Under the pieces are notes generated by a model that was given only the letters and a program-made list of their open reading frames with translations, ran no database searches and was not told the origin of the DNA. Made by a program: the position numbers and the translations under genes. Shown here one piece after another: positions 27,852 to 36,600 of a stretch of DNA of 64,000 nucleotides. Origin of the DNA: JAAFHB01 sp963675995 (GTDB lineage: Bacteria; Bacteroidota; Bacteroidia; Bacteroidales; Prolixibacteraceae); the NCBI GenBank assembly GCA_963675995.2, contig CAXXIY010000001.1:1550001-1614000 (forward strand), given 5' to 3'. The first letter of the stretch is position 1. Each line of letters opens with the position of its first letter.

Positions 27852-28511
27852 CTAGTTTTGTGCCAGGTACCGGAGGAGCTCAATAATGGTGGTTTGGATA
27901 TCGTAGTTAACCTCATGCTTTTTGAGGTATTCCTTATACACCCTTTGGTTATCATTGAATAATTTCGCCAGTTGCCTGATATTTGTAAATTTATTTAATT
28001 CCCCATCCTTTTTAATCCAATAGTCAATATAGGGTATTGGTTCAATCTTTTCAGGCAATTTTAAGTTAATTGTCCGGCCACCGGAGGTATAAGTTGAAAA
28101 GGAACTGGATGATGAAGTTTGTGACGTGCCCCCATAGGCTACCTGTTTACCCGGATCTTTAAAGGTGCATCGATATTCAGCATACAAATCAAATTTTGAA
28201 TGGTAAATCAACTCAACAAATTTGTTATTTAACAGGAAAAACTTCCTTCCTTTAATGTAAATGGTGTCAATCTGATCGGGGTTCCCAAGGGCTAGTTTTG
28301 TCCCGTTAATTTCAAAAATCATCTCTTCAGTGAGCAAGTTATAATTTAGCATCGTCTCATGTTTGATTTTTGATTTCATTAAAATAACTCCTTTTGTAAA
28401 TTCAGGGAAAAGGTAATGGGTTATATCCACTACCTTGATCTGTGAATAGGCCCCCGAAATAAACAGAGCAAAGAGAAAACAACTGCTTTTTAGAAATGAA
28501 CTCTTTTGCAT
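27852..28511 (-). CDS. Small secreted protein of unknown function
   Basis: About 219 residues from ATG 28511, which gives a clean signal peptide (FLKSSCFLFALFISGAYSQ). An upstream GTG at 28538 overlaps the stop of the preceding gene by four bases (GTGA) and could be used instead through coupling. I do not recognise the family. The mature part looks like a mixed alpha/beta secreted protein with a Ser-rich stretch (SQTSSSSSFSTYTSGG) in the middle and a charged helical C terminus. It is downstream of a GH43-like gene on the same strand, so both probably share one message. No catalytic motif is visible. Confidence 0.6.
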   Translation of the reverse strand: MQKSSFLKSSCFLFALFISGAYSQIKVVDITHYLFPEFTKGVILMKSKIKHETMLNYNLLTEEMIFEINGTKLALGNPDQIDTIYIKGRKFFLLNNKFVELIYHSKFDLYAEYRCTFKDPGKQVAYGGTSQTSSSSSFSTYTSGGRTINLKLPEKIEPIPYIDYWIKKDGELNKFTNIRQLAKLFNDNQRVYKEYLKKHEVNYDIQTTIIELLRYLAQN

Positions 28512-28534
28512 GGCGTTGAACTTAAGAAATAAAG

Positions 28535-30169
28535 TCACTTTAAAGATTCCGGATTTGGCAGATAACCGTTGTAAAGATAAAGGGCACCATAACTCCAGTT
28601 CGGACCTTTAAGTCCAGGGTAATTATACCGATCCATCATTAACGCAACATATTTTGAAGAATAACCATCCGGTAAAGCTACAACATTGGGCCAGACTCGT
28701 GTTCCCACCTGATCATCCCATGGTGGCAGGTCCATTCTCAAGTTTCCTGCGGGTTGTAAATCTGGGTAAGTATAAATAAAGATCTTCCGCTCAGAACTAC
28801 CAAACAGACAATACCATTTATTGTCAAATCTCAGCATCGAAGTACCCGTTGAATTTTCCCGGACAGGTCCTGCAATACGTTTATAGAAACCATCCCAGCT
28901 ATTGGATTCCATAATAACCGCATGATAACCTTTCCCAACATTTTCACAGGTAAGTATTCTCCATTTTTTAACAGATTTGTCGAAAATAATATGCGAATCT
29001 TCAATATCACCTATAATATTGGTTGACTTTGCCTGCATAATTGAGAATCCAAACCGGGGATCGTGCTGACTCTCAACTGCCCAGATTTGTTTTTTCTCCA
29101 CTGTCGGATTCGCAGCAAAAGTGAATCCTGTTGTAAATCCTCTCCAGATTTTATCGTCGTCATCATAAAACAAATGCGACGATATCTCGTTTCGTAACAA
29201 ACCATCTTTCCTGTCAAAAACTACGATGCCCTCAAGTCTTAAATCGAAAACAGAAGGGTTTAAGCTAAATATCCCCTGTAAATGGTGAGGCAGTGCTCTG
29301 CCACGTATTGAAAGGGTGTACCATAGTCGTCCCCGGTCGAGGTATGGGGAACCGTCTTTATGTGTAATTACGCGAATATCAGCCTGACCCACACCTGTTG
29401 TAAGCGCTGATCGAGCATCAGAGATGATGATTTCACCGCCATCCAAAATAAAGAGTAGTCGTGACTGAAAAGCATGGATTATCTCAATTTTCCGCAAATC
29501 CATTGACCCGTTAAAATCGGCCTGGGCAATTGCAATTGGCAGCCCTTTCTCCTTAAAAAAGAGGTTTAATCCGCTACCAATCATTTGTACAATTAATTCG
29601 CCGGGAAGATTTAAGCGATCAAGGGTATTCGTAAGAATCGATTGTTCCCTGATAATTACTTTATTTCGGGTTATCTTTAAAACCACATCGACCAACCGAT
29701 CTGACTTAAATTTTAACAAGACCTGAAACCGTTCTTTGCTTTGCCCATCAGCAAATTCAAAACCCACAGCCCCCTGACCCTTTAAAGAGGCCAAATGCAT
29801 AGCGTAAGTAGCAAACGGATTGCAACCTCCAAGCCAGAGTGCTGTTTCTGACTGTCCTTCTGATTTCACAATTAAATGTCCGTTACTGACCGAAACATGA
29901 GCGGTGTCAGCACTGTAGGTAGTTGGTGGATGCATTGTAGTTATTCCTACAATATTCGAAGGATTGAATTCTGACAGCAAAATTGACTGGTCCGGGGTAA
30001 ATACCATTCGCTGAACTCCCTGTCTGATAAATTCAATATCAGAAGGATGAATGACCTTTTGGCCGGAGAGTTTGAAACATCCGATAAAGACAAATAACAG
30101 AAAAATGGTAATTCTAAAACAGTTCATTTTGGAAAATGAATTCGAAACATTCCCGGATGATTTCTTCAT
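28535..30169 (-). CDS. Secreted beta-propeller protein, GH43-like
   Basis: About 544 residues from ATG 30169; a further Met at 30193 is in frame but adds residues before the signal peptide (FRITIFLLFVFIGCFKLSGQ). Residues 60-230 look like a concanavalin-type beta-sandwich. Residues 260-540 look like a five-bladed propeller: FYDDDDKIWRGFTTGF, IEDSHIIFDKSVKKWR, STGTSMLRFDNKWYCLFGS and TRVWPNVVALPDGYSSKY resemble blade motifs of GH43/GH117-type enzymes that act on arabinose, xylose or anhydrogalactose ends. The acidic residues (Asp in IEDSHI) could be catalytic but I cannot assign a full triad. Transcription probably starts at the -7 box at 30228-30235. The family is tentative. Confidence 0.6.
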   Translation of the reverse strand: MKKSSGNVSNSFSKMNCFRITIFLLFVFIGCFKLSGQKVIHPSDIEFIRQGVQRMVFTPDQSILLSEFNPSNIVGITTMHPPTTYSADTAHVSVSNGHLIVKSEGQSETALWLGGCNPFATYAMHLASLKGQGAVGFEFADGQSKERFQVLLKFKSDRLVDVVLKITRNKVIIREQSILTNTLDRLNLPGELIVQMIGSGLNLFFKEKGLPIAIAQADFNGSMDLRKIEIIHAFQSRLLFILDGGEIIISDARSALTTGVGQADIRVITHKDGSPYLDRGRLWYTLSIRGRALPHHLQGIFSLNPSVFDLRLEGIVVFDRKDGLLRNEISSHLFYDDDDKIWRGFTTGFTFAANPTVEKKQIWAVESQHDPRFGFSIMQAKSTNIIGDIEDSHIIFDKSVKKWRILTCENVGKGYHAVIMESNSWDGFYKRIAGPVRENSTGTSMLRFDNKWYCLFGSSERKIFIYTYPDLQPAGNLRMDLPPWDDQVGTRVWPNVVALPDGYSSKYVALMMDRYNYPGLKGPNWSYGALYLYNGYLPNPESLK

Positions 30170-30227
30170 AGATGATTGGGTTGAGAAGTTCAAAATCGCA
30201 TTGGATTATTTTTGATTTCTCGATTTA

Positions 30228-30235
30228 CAAATATA
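30228..30235 (-). promoter_or_regulatory. -7 promoter box for the reverse GH43-like operon
   Basis: On the reverse strand TATATTTG matches TAnnTTTG exactly, 58 bases before ATG 30169. No clear TTG is seen at -33. Confidence 0.45.
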
Positions 30236-30444
30236 GCTATAATATTGTTTCCCAGCCTCTATTTTTGTGGGAAACTCCTCTGAGAACAATAACACCTAAG
30301 GCTGGTATCTCGAACTCCTGCCTGTATTTTACTGTCGTTATGAGCAATCCACCCTATATCGGAACATTGACTTCCGAAGCTAACGTGGGCTTTCAGGCCA
30401 CATTATTATTTTTGTATTGCTCTTTGTAAAGCCGATTTTAAAAC
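30236..30444. other. Non-coding stretch between the glycosidase region and the IS110 element
   Basis: No convincing gene. A hairpin GTGGGCT-TTC-AGGCCAC at about 30386-30402 is followed by a T-rich run (attattatttttg), which looks like a rightward terminator with no obvious gene to serve, so it may be debris. The remaining sequence shows no motif that I recognise. Confidence 0.4.
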
Positions 30445-30612
30445 TGTTGCATTAAAGCACGGGCGCAATCCTGGTTGAGATGTTTGCGATGACTTTAGTG
30501 GCGGTCCTGTTCTACAGGAACCCCGGTTAGAATATTTTCTTTGCCAAAAGCACACCTCCTAAGAGCATTTAATGAAAAGGAAGAACAAAAAATGGAAGAA
30601 AAGGAGATTTCT
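30445..30612 (+). ncRNA. Candidate bridge RNA in the IS110 5' leader
   Basis: The 168 bases before the transposase start hold no gene and include a compact hairpin: GGTCCTGT (30503-30510), loop tct, ACAGGAACC (30514-30522), eight pairs with one bulged A. In IS110 elements such as IS621 the non-coding end before the transposase encodes a structured bridge RNA whose two loops pair with donor and target DNA. Position and length fit this; the guide loops were not worked out. Call is by analogy. Confidence 0.4.
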
Positions 30613-31950
30613 ATGGAAGTAGTCAACCCTCATGCTGCGGGGATTGATGTAGGTAGCCGCTCGCATTGGGTGGGGATTGGACAACGGGAACAAGACATTC
30701 GGGAGTTTGGGGTTTTCAATCAGGACCTTTTTGAGATGGCCGATTGGCTGAAAGAAAAACAAATAAAAACCATTGCCATGGAAAGTACGGGTATTTATTG
30801 GCAAAACCTCTATGCAGTCCTCATATCCAATGGTTTTCATGTTATTTTGTGCAACGGGAAATTCACCAAGAACATAAAAGGTAAGAAAACCGATATAAAG
30901 GACTGTCAGTGGATTCAAAAACTGCACAGTTTAGGATTACTCTCAAGTAGTTTCCTTCCCGATGGTAAAACCGAGCAATTACGCACCTATTGTCGGCAAA
31001 GGGCTAATTTATTACACTTGTCGGCAGCCACTTCCAAAAAGATGCAAAAAAACCTCAGTCTCTTGAACCTTAGGTTAGATGTTGTGGTAAACGATATTTG
31101 TGGATTGACAGGATTGAATATCATACGTGCCATTTGCCAGGGAGAAACCAGCCCTGAAAAATTAGCTTCTCTTCGCCATGGGAATTGTAGAAAGAGTGAA
31201 ACCGAAATTGGACGTGCCCTTCAATCCAATGGCCGAAAAGATTACCTGTTCGCACTCAGGCAAGAACTCGACACTTATGACCACCTCCAAAAAAAGATAT
31301 TGGAATGTGATCAAATGATTGATCAGATGCTCAATGAAATCATCGACAACGATGACAATAAGAAACAACACTTTATTGAACCCAAAACCTACAAAAGAAT
31401 CAATAAAAACACGCCAAAGGATATCGACCTGAACCTGAAATCTTATCAAATGTTTGAGGGGGTCGATCTGCTTGCTATTGAAGGAGTCAGTTATTCTACA
31501 GTTATAGCAATAATGAGTGAGATTGGAATCGAAGGAATCCGAAAGTTCCCAACTGCGAAGCATTTTGCCTCTTGGCTCCGACTGGCTCCAAACAATAAAA
31601 TCAGCGGAGGGAAAGTGCTTTCAAGCAAGGTTCCCAAAGGAAGCAACAGACTTAAAATAGCCCTTCGAAATGCTGCCAATGCCATTGGAAACCTTAAAGA
31701 CTCAACCCCACTGAGAGATTTCTTTCAACGAATCAACTTCCGCAAAGGACGTGTATCGGCAATTAGTGCAACAGCGAGAAAACTTGCGGTAATTATTTGG
31801 AATATGATTGTAAACGGGGTTCAATACACTAATCCGGAAGGATACCTCTTTCTCGACCAAAAAAGAAAACTTGGTATTGTAAAAAGAATCCAAAAGCAAA
31901 TCGCTAAATTTGACCTGACAGCTGACGACCTCCAAATAATAAAAATCTAA
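30613..31950 (+). CDS. IS110-family transposase (DEDD recombinase)
   Basis: About 445 residues from ATG 30613, chosen because AAGGAG lies six bases upstream; in-frame starts at 30592 and 30541 are possible. The N-terminal RuvC-like DEDD domain shows GIDVGSRSHWVGI (Asp), TIAMESTGIYW (Glu) and KKTDIKDCQWIQKLH (two Asp). The C-terminal Transposase_20 domain shows LLAIEGVSYSTVIAIMSEIG, FPTAKHFASWLRLAP and ISGGKVLSSKVPKGSNRLK, with a serine in the catalytic-serine region. Both domains are complete and the frame is intact, so the element could be active. The enzyme cuts and rejoins DNA guided by the element's own RNA. Confidence 0.9.
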   Translation: MEVVNPHAAGIDVGSRSHWVGIGQREQDIREFGVFNQDLFEMADWLKEKQIKTIAMESTGIYWQNLYAVLISNGFHVILCNGKFTKNIKGKKTDIKDCQWIQKLHSLGLLSSSFLPDGKTEQLRTYCRQRANLLHLSAATSKKMQKNLSLLNLRLDVVVNDICGLTGLNIIRAICQGETSPEKLASLRHGNCRKSETEIGRALQSNGRKDYLFALRQELDTYDHLQKKILECDQMIDQMLNEIIDNDDNKKQHFIEPKTYKRINKNTPKDIDLNLKSYQMFEGVDLLAIEGVSYSTVIAIMSEIGIEGIRKFPTAKHFASWLRLAPNNKISGGKVLSSKVPKGSNRLKIALRNAANAIGNLKDSTPLRDFFQRINFRKGRVSAISATARKLAVIIWNMIVNGVQYTNPEGYLFLDQKRKLGIVKRIQKQIAKFDLTADDLQIIKI

Positions 31951-32073
31951 ATAGCAGGATGTTGCAAAAACGTTAGTTAGAATTTAACGATTCGTCAGTT
32001 CTGAAGAGAAACGAATATAGATTTTATTTAATCCCTGAGAATATAAAACGTACTTGGAATACATTTTATCCAG

Positions 32074-32286
32074 GTGACGTGGGTTGTACCCACTTACCGT
32101 AAAGGTGAGAAAGGCAAATACCAACTGGTTGTTAGCGGGAAGCGTTGGAAAACGCGCAAGGAAAAGCTGAAAATGATCACGCGGAAAACCATTCCAATGA
32201 CCTTTGATGAGCGCATCCTGAAACTCAAACAATCCTCACAAGGTTGGCTCAACTACTTCCGAATGGCAAGTATCATGGAAAACTGA
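32074..32286 (+). pseudogene. Remnant of group II intron reverse transcriptase/maturase (C-terminal piece)
   Basis: A 70-codon stretch reads VVPTYRKGEKGKYQLVV, then KMITRKTIPMTFDERILKL and GWLNYFRMASIMEN before a stop. This is the X/thumb region typical of Bacteroidota group II intron-encoded proteins (for example GWLNYFRxAS). The reverse transcriptase part and the following DNA-binding/endonuclease part are both missing, and the start in this frame lies in unrelated sequence. It is a decayed fragment right beside an IS110 element. Confidence 0.8.
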
Positions 32287-32592
32287 ATGAATTGTCGTCT
32301 TTTTTTCAAGATTAGCTCTCGTAACAGCATTTTTCATGAGTGTCAGCGACCATTGCCAGAGAGTAAACTGACATTGTCTGCGAACATTGCATAAACTCCG
32401 AAAAAGCACAAAAACCTGCAATACGTCAAAGAATGATTGTTGTATTTTTCTTCTCCGAAAGTCTTCAAAACAAACAAAAAAGGTCATTAAGTGCATAGCC
32501 CTGATCCCGTTGGGTGTAGTTCAACCGGGAATAATCGCTGGGCGTTGCTCGCCGCTCCTATTTCTTTTGTGCTTAGGGTTGTGATTGTGCTT
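32287..32592. other. Non-coding debris after the maturase remnant
   Basis: No gene is supported. A small hairpin, CCCGTTG with CAACCGGG around 32507-32530, is the only structure that I see. It could act as a terminator for neither neighbour in an obvious way. Composition is like that of the rest of the mobile region. Confidence 0.4.
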
Positions 32593-33009
32593 TTATTCTA
32601 ATTTAAGCCAGACTTCTTTAATTTTTAAACTATCAGATAATTGACCTTCCAAATACATTTTACCGTTCTCAAACTTTAGTATGAAAATTTGTCTTTTTTT
32701 CAAATAGTTGCTCATCCCCATTTGGGCAAAATCGATAGATTCGATGTAATTGGTCCCATCAAAGGTTGTGGTGCCCCCAGCAGAATTTGTAACAATATTA
32801 TTTTGTGTATCATATTGAATCCAAGTGAAATGTCCAGGAGTAATGAGTTTAATTCTTTTTATATTTTCTGGCATTGATTTTTCGGAACTTGGTCCATATT
32901 GATATGTTGACAATTGCCAGGTACCATAAAGAGCTGTAGTTGTGTTTTTATCGCTACATGCTGTAACCACAAAAATTAAGGTAATTATTTTTAATAAATG
33001 TAAGTTCAT
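32593..33009 (-). CDS. Small lipoprotein, lipocalin-like
   Basis: A 138-residue protein with a lipoprotein signal (LLKIITLIFVVTACSDKN, Cys18 as the lipidated residue). The mature part begins LYGTWQLSTYQYG and continues with alternating beta-strand patterns (HFTWIQYD, IFILKFENGKMYLEG), as in the short lipocalin-like/DUF4488-type lipoproteins of Bacteroidota, in which a GTW motif starts the first strand. Function is unknown; binding of a small hydrophobic molecule is a family-level guess. It stands alone between a mobile-element remnant and a dispersed repeat, with no operon partner. Confidence 0.7.
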   Translation of the reverse strand: MNLHLLKIITLIFVVTACSDKNTTTALYGTWQLSTYQYGPSSEKSMPENIKRIKLITPGHFTWIQYDTQNNIVTNSAGGTTTFDGTNYIESIDFAQMGMSNYLKKRQIFILKFENGKMYLEGQLSDSLKIKEVWLKLE

Positions 33010-33089
33010 CTTTTTAGTTTTTTATGTGTTATCAATTGTATTTTAGTGCATTGGGTTTGATTCAATTGTAAGTTTTTTCAACATTAAGC

Positions 33090-33450
33090 AACTTGATTAT
33101 ACCATCGGATAATCCGCACAATACATCCGAAAAACGGTTGCACTATACGGTTAATACCACATCATATTTTTGAATCCGAAATACCTTTCTTAATTCAAGA
33201 TTATCAAATGATTCCAGATTCCCTGTAAATGTAATGTTTATCAATATGTTTATTGTGTGATATCCCAGATTATTTTTTATGTTATACAACATATTATTTG
33301 ACAAAGACTTCTTATTAAAGTCTTTTTGTAAGGATCGCAGAGCTGGCAAAAATTAAACAAGCAATCCCGATAGAGCGACCGGAAAAATGTTCCGTTTTTT
33401 GGACACAAAAAATCCGGCCATTGGTGGTCGGAGCGTTGCCAAATTCCGCT
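33090..33450. repeat. 361-bp dispersed repeat, copy 1
   Basis: This segment is near-identical along its whole length to 41003-41363, in the same orientation. It opens with ACCATCGGATAATCCG and closes with GCCAAATTCCGCT. It contains an imperfect hairpin region (GACCGGAAAAATGTTCC, TTTTTTGGACAC, AAAAAATCCGGCC) and a short reverse open frame also conserved in copy 2. Sequence 33451-33683 after it holds no gene. The two copies differ by scattered substitutions, so it is not a recent duplication. Confidence 0.85.
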
Positions 33451-33683
33451 CTTCTTAACGAACCGGATTGAGAACTCACCTCTTTCTACCTGCTTGTTTA
33501 ATTGGGAAATGTGAAGCATAGCTTATCTTTTGGGGTGAAGATAAGCAGGAAGGAAGGGAGGTTAAAGGACAGAGAAGATCGGCAAATTGTCATGCCATAT
33601 CTGACAAATAAATCTCAGTTCATTCAATTTCTTTTTTTGGTAGTTTTATATTCTGAATTATCTGATTAAAAAGAACCTTAATT

Positions 33684-36506
33684 ATGAATTATCAATCCAG
33701 ATCTAAGGAAGAACTCATAAACGAGTTGTTGCAATTGCAGCTTGAGAATAAAGAATTAAAGGCATTATATGAAAAGACTGTTATCGACAATAAAAAGAGT
33801 AAGGTAGAATTATCGGAAATCAATCTCAGGTTAAATGATGCCCAATCTATTGCCAAAGTTGGAATTTGGGAAACCGATCTGTCAACTTTTGAAGTGAAAT
33901 GGTCAGATGAAACTTTCCGGATTTTTGAGTTGGATTCAAGTAGTTTCCACACTACACATCCTAATTTTTTGAATTTCGTTCATCCGGGAGATCGGGAAAG
34001 AGCTGATAAAGCATTATTCGAGTCACTCAATACCCATACACTTAATACGATACAACATCGGATAATAACTCCACTTGGTCACTTAAAGTTCGTAGAAGAG
34101 AATTGGCGGATATTTTATAACGAACATGGGCAAGCCATCAGGGCATTGGGTACTTGTTCGGACATCACCGAGCGTAAACAGATGGAGGAAGCATTAAAAA
34201 GAAGTGAAGAAAAATTTCAACTCCTTTTCGAAAATTTGAATGCTGGTGCTGCCTTGCATGAGCTTATCTATAATACCAGGAATGAACCGGAAGATTACAT
34301 TATAATTGAAACTAATCCAGCATTTGAAAGACAATTAGGATTGTCAAAAGGTGATGTCATTGGAAAGACAAGTAAGGAGGTATATGGCACTCTGGAACCA
34401 CCTTATTTCGACATCTATTCAAAAGTTGCCCTATCGGGTGAGCCTAAGGTTTTTGAAATATATTTTGCACCTATGTCCAAATATTTTTCAATCTCTGTTT
34501 ATTCCCCATACAAAGGCAGTTTTGCCACTGTTTTTGAGGATATTTCAGAACGGAAGAAGGCAGAAGAATTATTATTGTCAAAATCAGCCTTTCTTGAAGC
34601 GCAGGTGAACTCTTCTATTGATGGAATCTTAGTGGTTAATGATAAGCAAAAGGTAATACTTTTTAATCATCGGTTCATTGAACTATTCAATATTCCAAAC
34701 GATATTCTAAATTTCCAATGGCAATTCCCATTTGAAGAAGATGATAATGTTTTACTTAATTATGTAGTAAGCTTAATCAAATACCCTGATCAATTTCTTG
34801 AGAAAGTAGCATTTCTTTATAATCATGTTGCTGAAACCAGTTTTGACATAATTGAGTTAAAGAAGGGGATGATTTATGAAAGATATTCAGCTCCGGTTTT
34901 AGGGAAAGACGAAAAATATCTTGGGAGAATTTGGATATTTCACGACGTTACGCAGAATAAGCAATCTGAAATAAATAGAGAAAATGAACGGCGATTACTG
35001 CGCACCATTATCGATAACATTCCGGATTCTATTTACACCAAAGACTTGGAAGGCCGAAAAACACTTGTTAATTTAACTGAGATGATCTTTTCTGGAGTAA
35101 AAAGTGAATCCGAGGTTTTAGGTAAGGATGATTTTGACCTTTTCCCAAAAGAGATGGCCGAAAAGTTTTTTTATGATGATCAATCAGTTTTAGTATCAGG
35201 TTTAGCTGTAATAAATAAAGAGGAGTATCTTTTGGATTGTAATGGCCTGAAAAGATGGTTACTTACGTCAAAAATTCCTTTGCGGGGTACAGATAATGAG
35301 ATTATTGGCCTTGTTGGCATCGGGCGAGATATTACCAGTAGAAAGCTGGTCGAGATGGAATTAATCAAAGCAAAAGAAAAGGCGGAAGAAAGTGACCGAA
35401 TGAAATCCTCATTCCTGGCTAATATGAGTCATGAGATTCGGACACCAATGAACGGCATTCTTGGGTTTGCCGGATTGCTGGAGGAACCTAGGTTATCGAA
35501 GGAAGAACAAAAGGAATATATCGGACTAATAAAACAAAGCGGTGCACGCATGCTTAATATCATCAACGATATAATTGATATATCAAAAATAGAATCGGGA
35601 CAAATGAACCTTAATATTCAGAAGTCGAATATTAATGAGCAGGTTGAATATATTTACACGTTCTTCAAACCAGAGATTGAACAAAAGGGAATGGAATTTT
35701 TCTTTAAAACCCCCTTACCATCAAAAGAATCTATCATATTGACTGATCGTGAAAAAGTTTTTGCAATTCTTACAAACCTGGTAAAAAATGCCATTAAGTA
35801 CAGTGATAAAGGTGCTATCAAAATGGGATACAAGAGGAGGGGAGAATATCTTGAGTTTTTTGTGGAAGACACAGGTATTGGAATTGCAGAGAACAAGCAA
35901 GAAGCTATTTTTGAACGTTTTATTCAGGAAGATGCCGGTAATAAAAGAGCTTATGAGGGTGCAGGGTTAGGATTGACTATTTCCAAACGATACGTGGAGA
36001 TGTTAGGAGGAAAGATCTGGGTCGTAAGTAAAAAGGGGCAAGGTTCAATATTTTATTTTACTCTTCCTTATAATACAGAATCAAACAAAAAAAGAGCTGT
36101 TGAAAAAGTCATTATATCCGACGACACCGTGAATCAAGATAAAAGGCTAAAAATATTAATTGCTGAAGATGACCATATATCTGAAAGATTAATAGCAATT
36201 TTTGTTAATCCTTTCAGCAAGGAAATCTTAATAGCAAAAACCGGAATCGAGGCAGTTGAGATATGCCATAATAATCCAGATATTGATTTAGTATTAATGG
36301 ATATTCAAATGCCAGAAATGAATGGATATGAAGCCATTGGAGAAATACGTCAGTTTAATAAGAATGTCATCATAATTGCGCAAACTGCTTTTGGACTAAA
36401 TGGGGAGAAAGAACGGGCAATAGATGCTGGATGTAATGATTATATCTCAAAACCAATAGATTTGGTTTTATTGAAAAGGTTAATACAGAAGTATTTTCCT
36501 GGTTAA
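33684..36506 (+). CDS. Hybrid sensor histidine kinase, multi-PAS, with receiver domain
   Basis: A 940-residue cytoplasmic kinase without membrane helices. Order: short N-terminal coiled coil (about 1-50), four PAS-type sensor domains (about 50-170 with LNDAQSIAKVGIWETDL; 175-290; 300-425; 430-560 ending GIGRDITSRK), HisKA dimerisation domain with the phospho-acceptor His582 in MSHEIRTPMNG, HATPase (N box LVKNAIKYSDKG, G1 DTGIGI, G2 GAGLGLTISKRY), and a C-terminal receiver domain (about 820-940) with Asp873 in LMDIQMPEMNG. It is intact and complete. No cognate regulator is next to it: the neighbours are a repeat and an IS element, so it is an orphan. Its signal is unknown. Confidence 0.92.
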   Translation: MNYQSRSKEELINELLQLQLENKELKALYEKTVIDNKKSKVELSEINLRLNDAQSIAKVGIWETDLSTFEVKWSDETFRIFELDSSSFHTTHPNFLNFVHPGDRERADKALFESLNTHTLNTIQHRIITPLGHLKFVEENWRIFYNEHGQAIRALGTCSDITERKQMEEALKRSEEKFQLLFENLNAGAALHELIYNTRNEPEDYIIIETNPAFERQLGLSKGDVIGKTSKEVYGTLEPPYFDIYSKVALSGEPKVFEIYFAPMSKYFSISVYSPYKGSFATVFEDISERKKAEELLLSKSAFLEAQVNSSIDGILVVNDKQKVILFNHRFIELFNIPNDILNFQWQFPFEEDDNVLLNYVVSLIKYPDQFLEKVAFLYNHVAETSFDIIELKKGMIYERYSAPVLGKDEKYLGRIWIFHDVTQNKQSEINRENERRLLRTIIDNIPDSIYTKDLEGRKTLVNLTEMIFSGVKSESEVLGKDDFDLFPKEMAEKFFYDDQSVLVSGLAVINKEEYLLDCNGLKRWLLTSKIPLRGTDNEIIGLVGIGRDITSRKLVEMELIKAKEKAEESDRMKSSFLANMSHEIRTPMNGILGFAGLLEEPRLSKEEQKEYIGLIKQSGARMLNIINDIIDISKIESGQMNLNIQKSNINEQVEYIYTFFKPEIEQKGMEFFFKTPLPSKESIILTDREKVFAILTNLVKNAIKYSDKGAIKMGYKRRGEYLEFFVEDTGIGIAENKQEAIFERFIQEDAGNKRAYEGAGLGLTISKRYVEMLGGKIWVVSKKGQGSIFYFTLPYNTESNKKRAVEKVIISDDTVNQDKRLKILIAEDDHISERLIAIFVNPFSKEILIAKTGIEAVEICHNNPDIDLVLMDIQMPEMNGYEAIGEIRQFNKNVIIIAQTAFGLNGEKERAIDAGCNDYISKPIDLVLLKRLIQKYFPG

Positions 36507-36528
36507 AGTGTAATAGTTGCGACTTAAT

Positions 36529-36598
36529 CTGACAGTCAGGGATTAAACTAACTTTGTAATTGCATTCAAAAAGAAGTTTAATCCACTAAAACTGTCAG
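36529..36598 (+). repeat. Inverted repeat at the left end of the IS481-family element
   Basis: CTGACAGT and GGATTAAACT (36529-36549) pair perfectly with AGTTTAATCC and ACTGTCAG (36575-36598). The left terminal repeat is thus mirrored immediately before the transposase start. RNA reading in from outside would fold into a hairpin ending 2 bases before the ATG. Confidence 0.75.
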
Positions 36599-36600
36599 AA

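Larger units (their letters stand above)
30445..31966 (+). mobile_element. IS110-family insertion sequence (limits approximate)
   Basis: About 1.5 kb around an intact IS110-family transposase. IS110 elements lack terminal inverted repeats and usually make no target duplication, so limits are uncertain. I place them by a 7-bp direct match, TGTTGCA, at 30445-30451 and 31960-31966. The left non-coding part (about 168 bases before the coding start) is long enough for the bridge RNA carried by this family. Confidence 0.6.

Noticed and set aside
1..30200. SusC/SusD pair typical of a polysaccharide utilisation locus
   Set aside because: No TonB-dependent receptor or SusD-like lipoprotein is present, so the region is not called a classical PUL.
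30172..30429. Forward open frame of 85 codons before the IS110 element
   Set aside because: No recognisable domain, starts inside the reverse gene's 5' end and overlaps its promoter box.
32074..32090. GTGGGTTGTAC as the second att site of the tRNA-Val island
   Set aside because: The bases also encode conserved maturase residues (VVPTY), so an 11-bp match is weak evidence; kept only as a remark.
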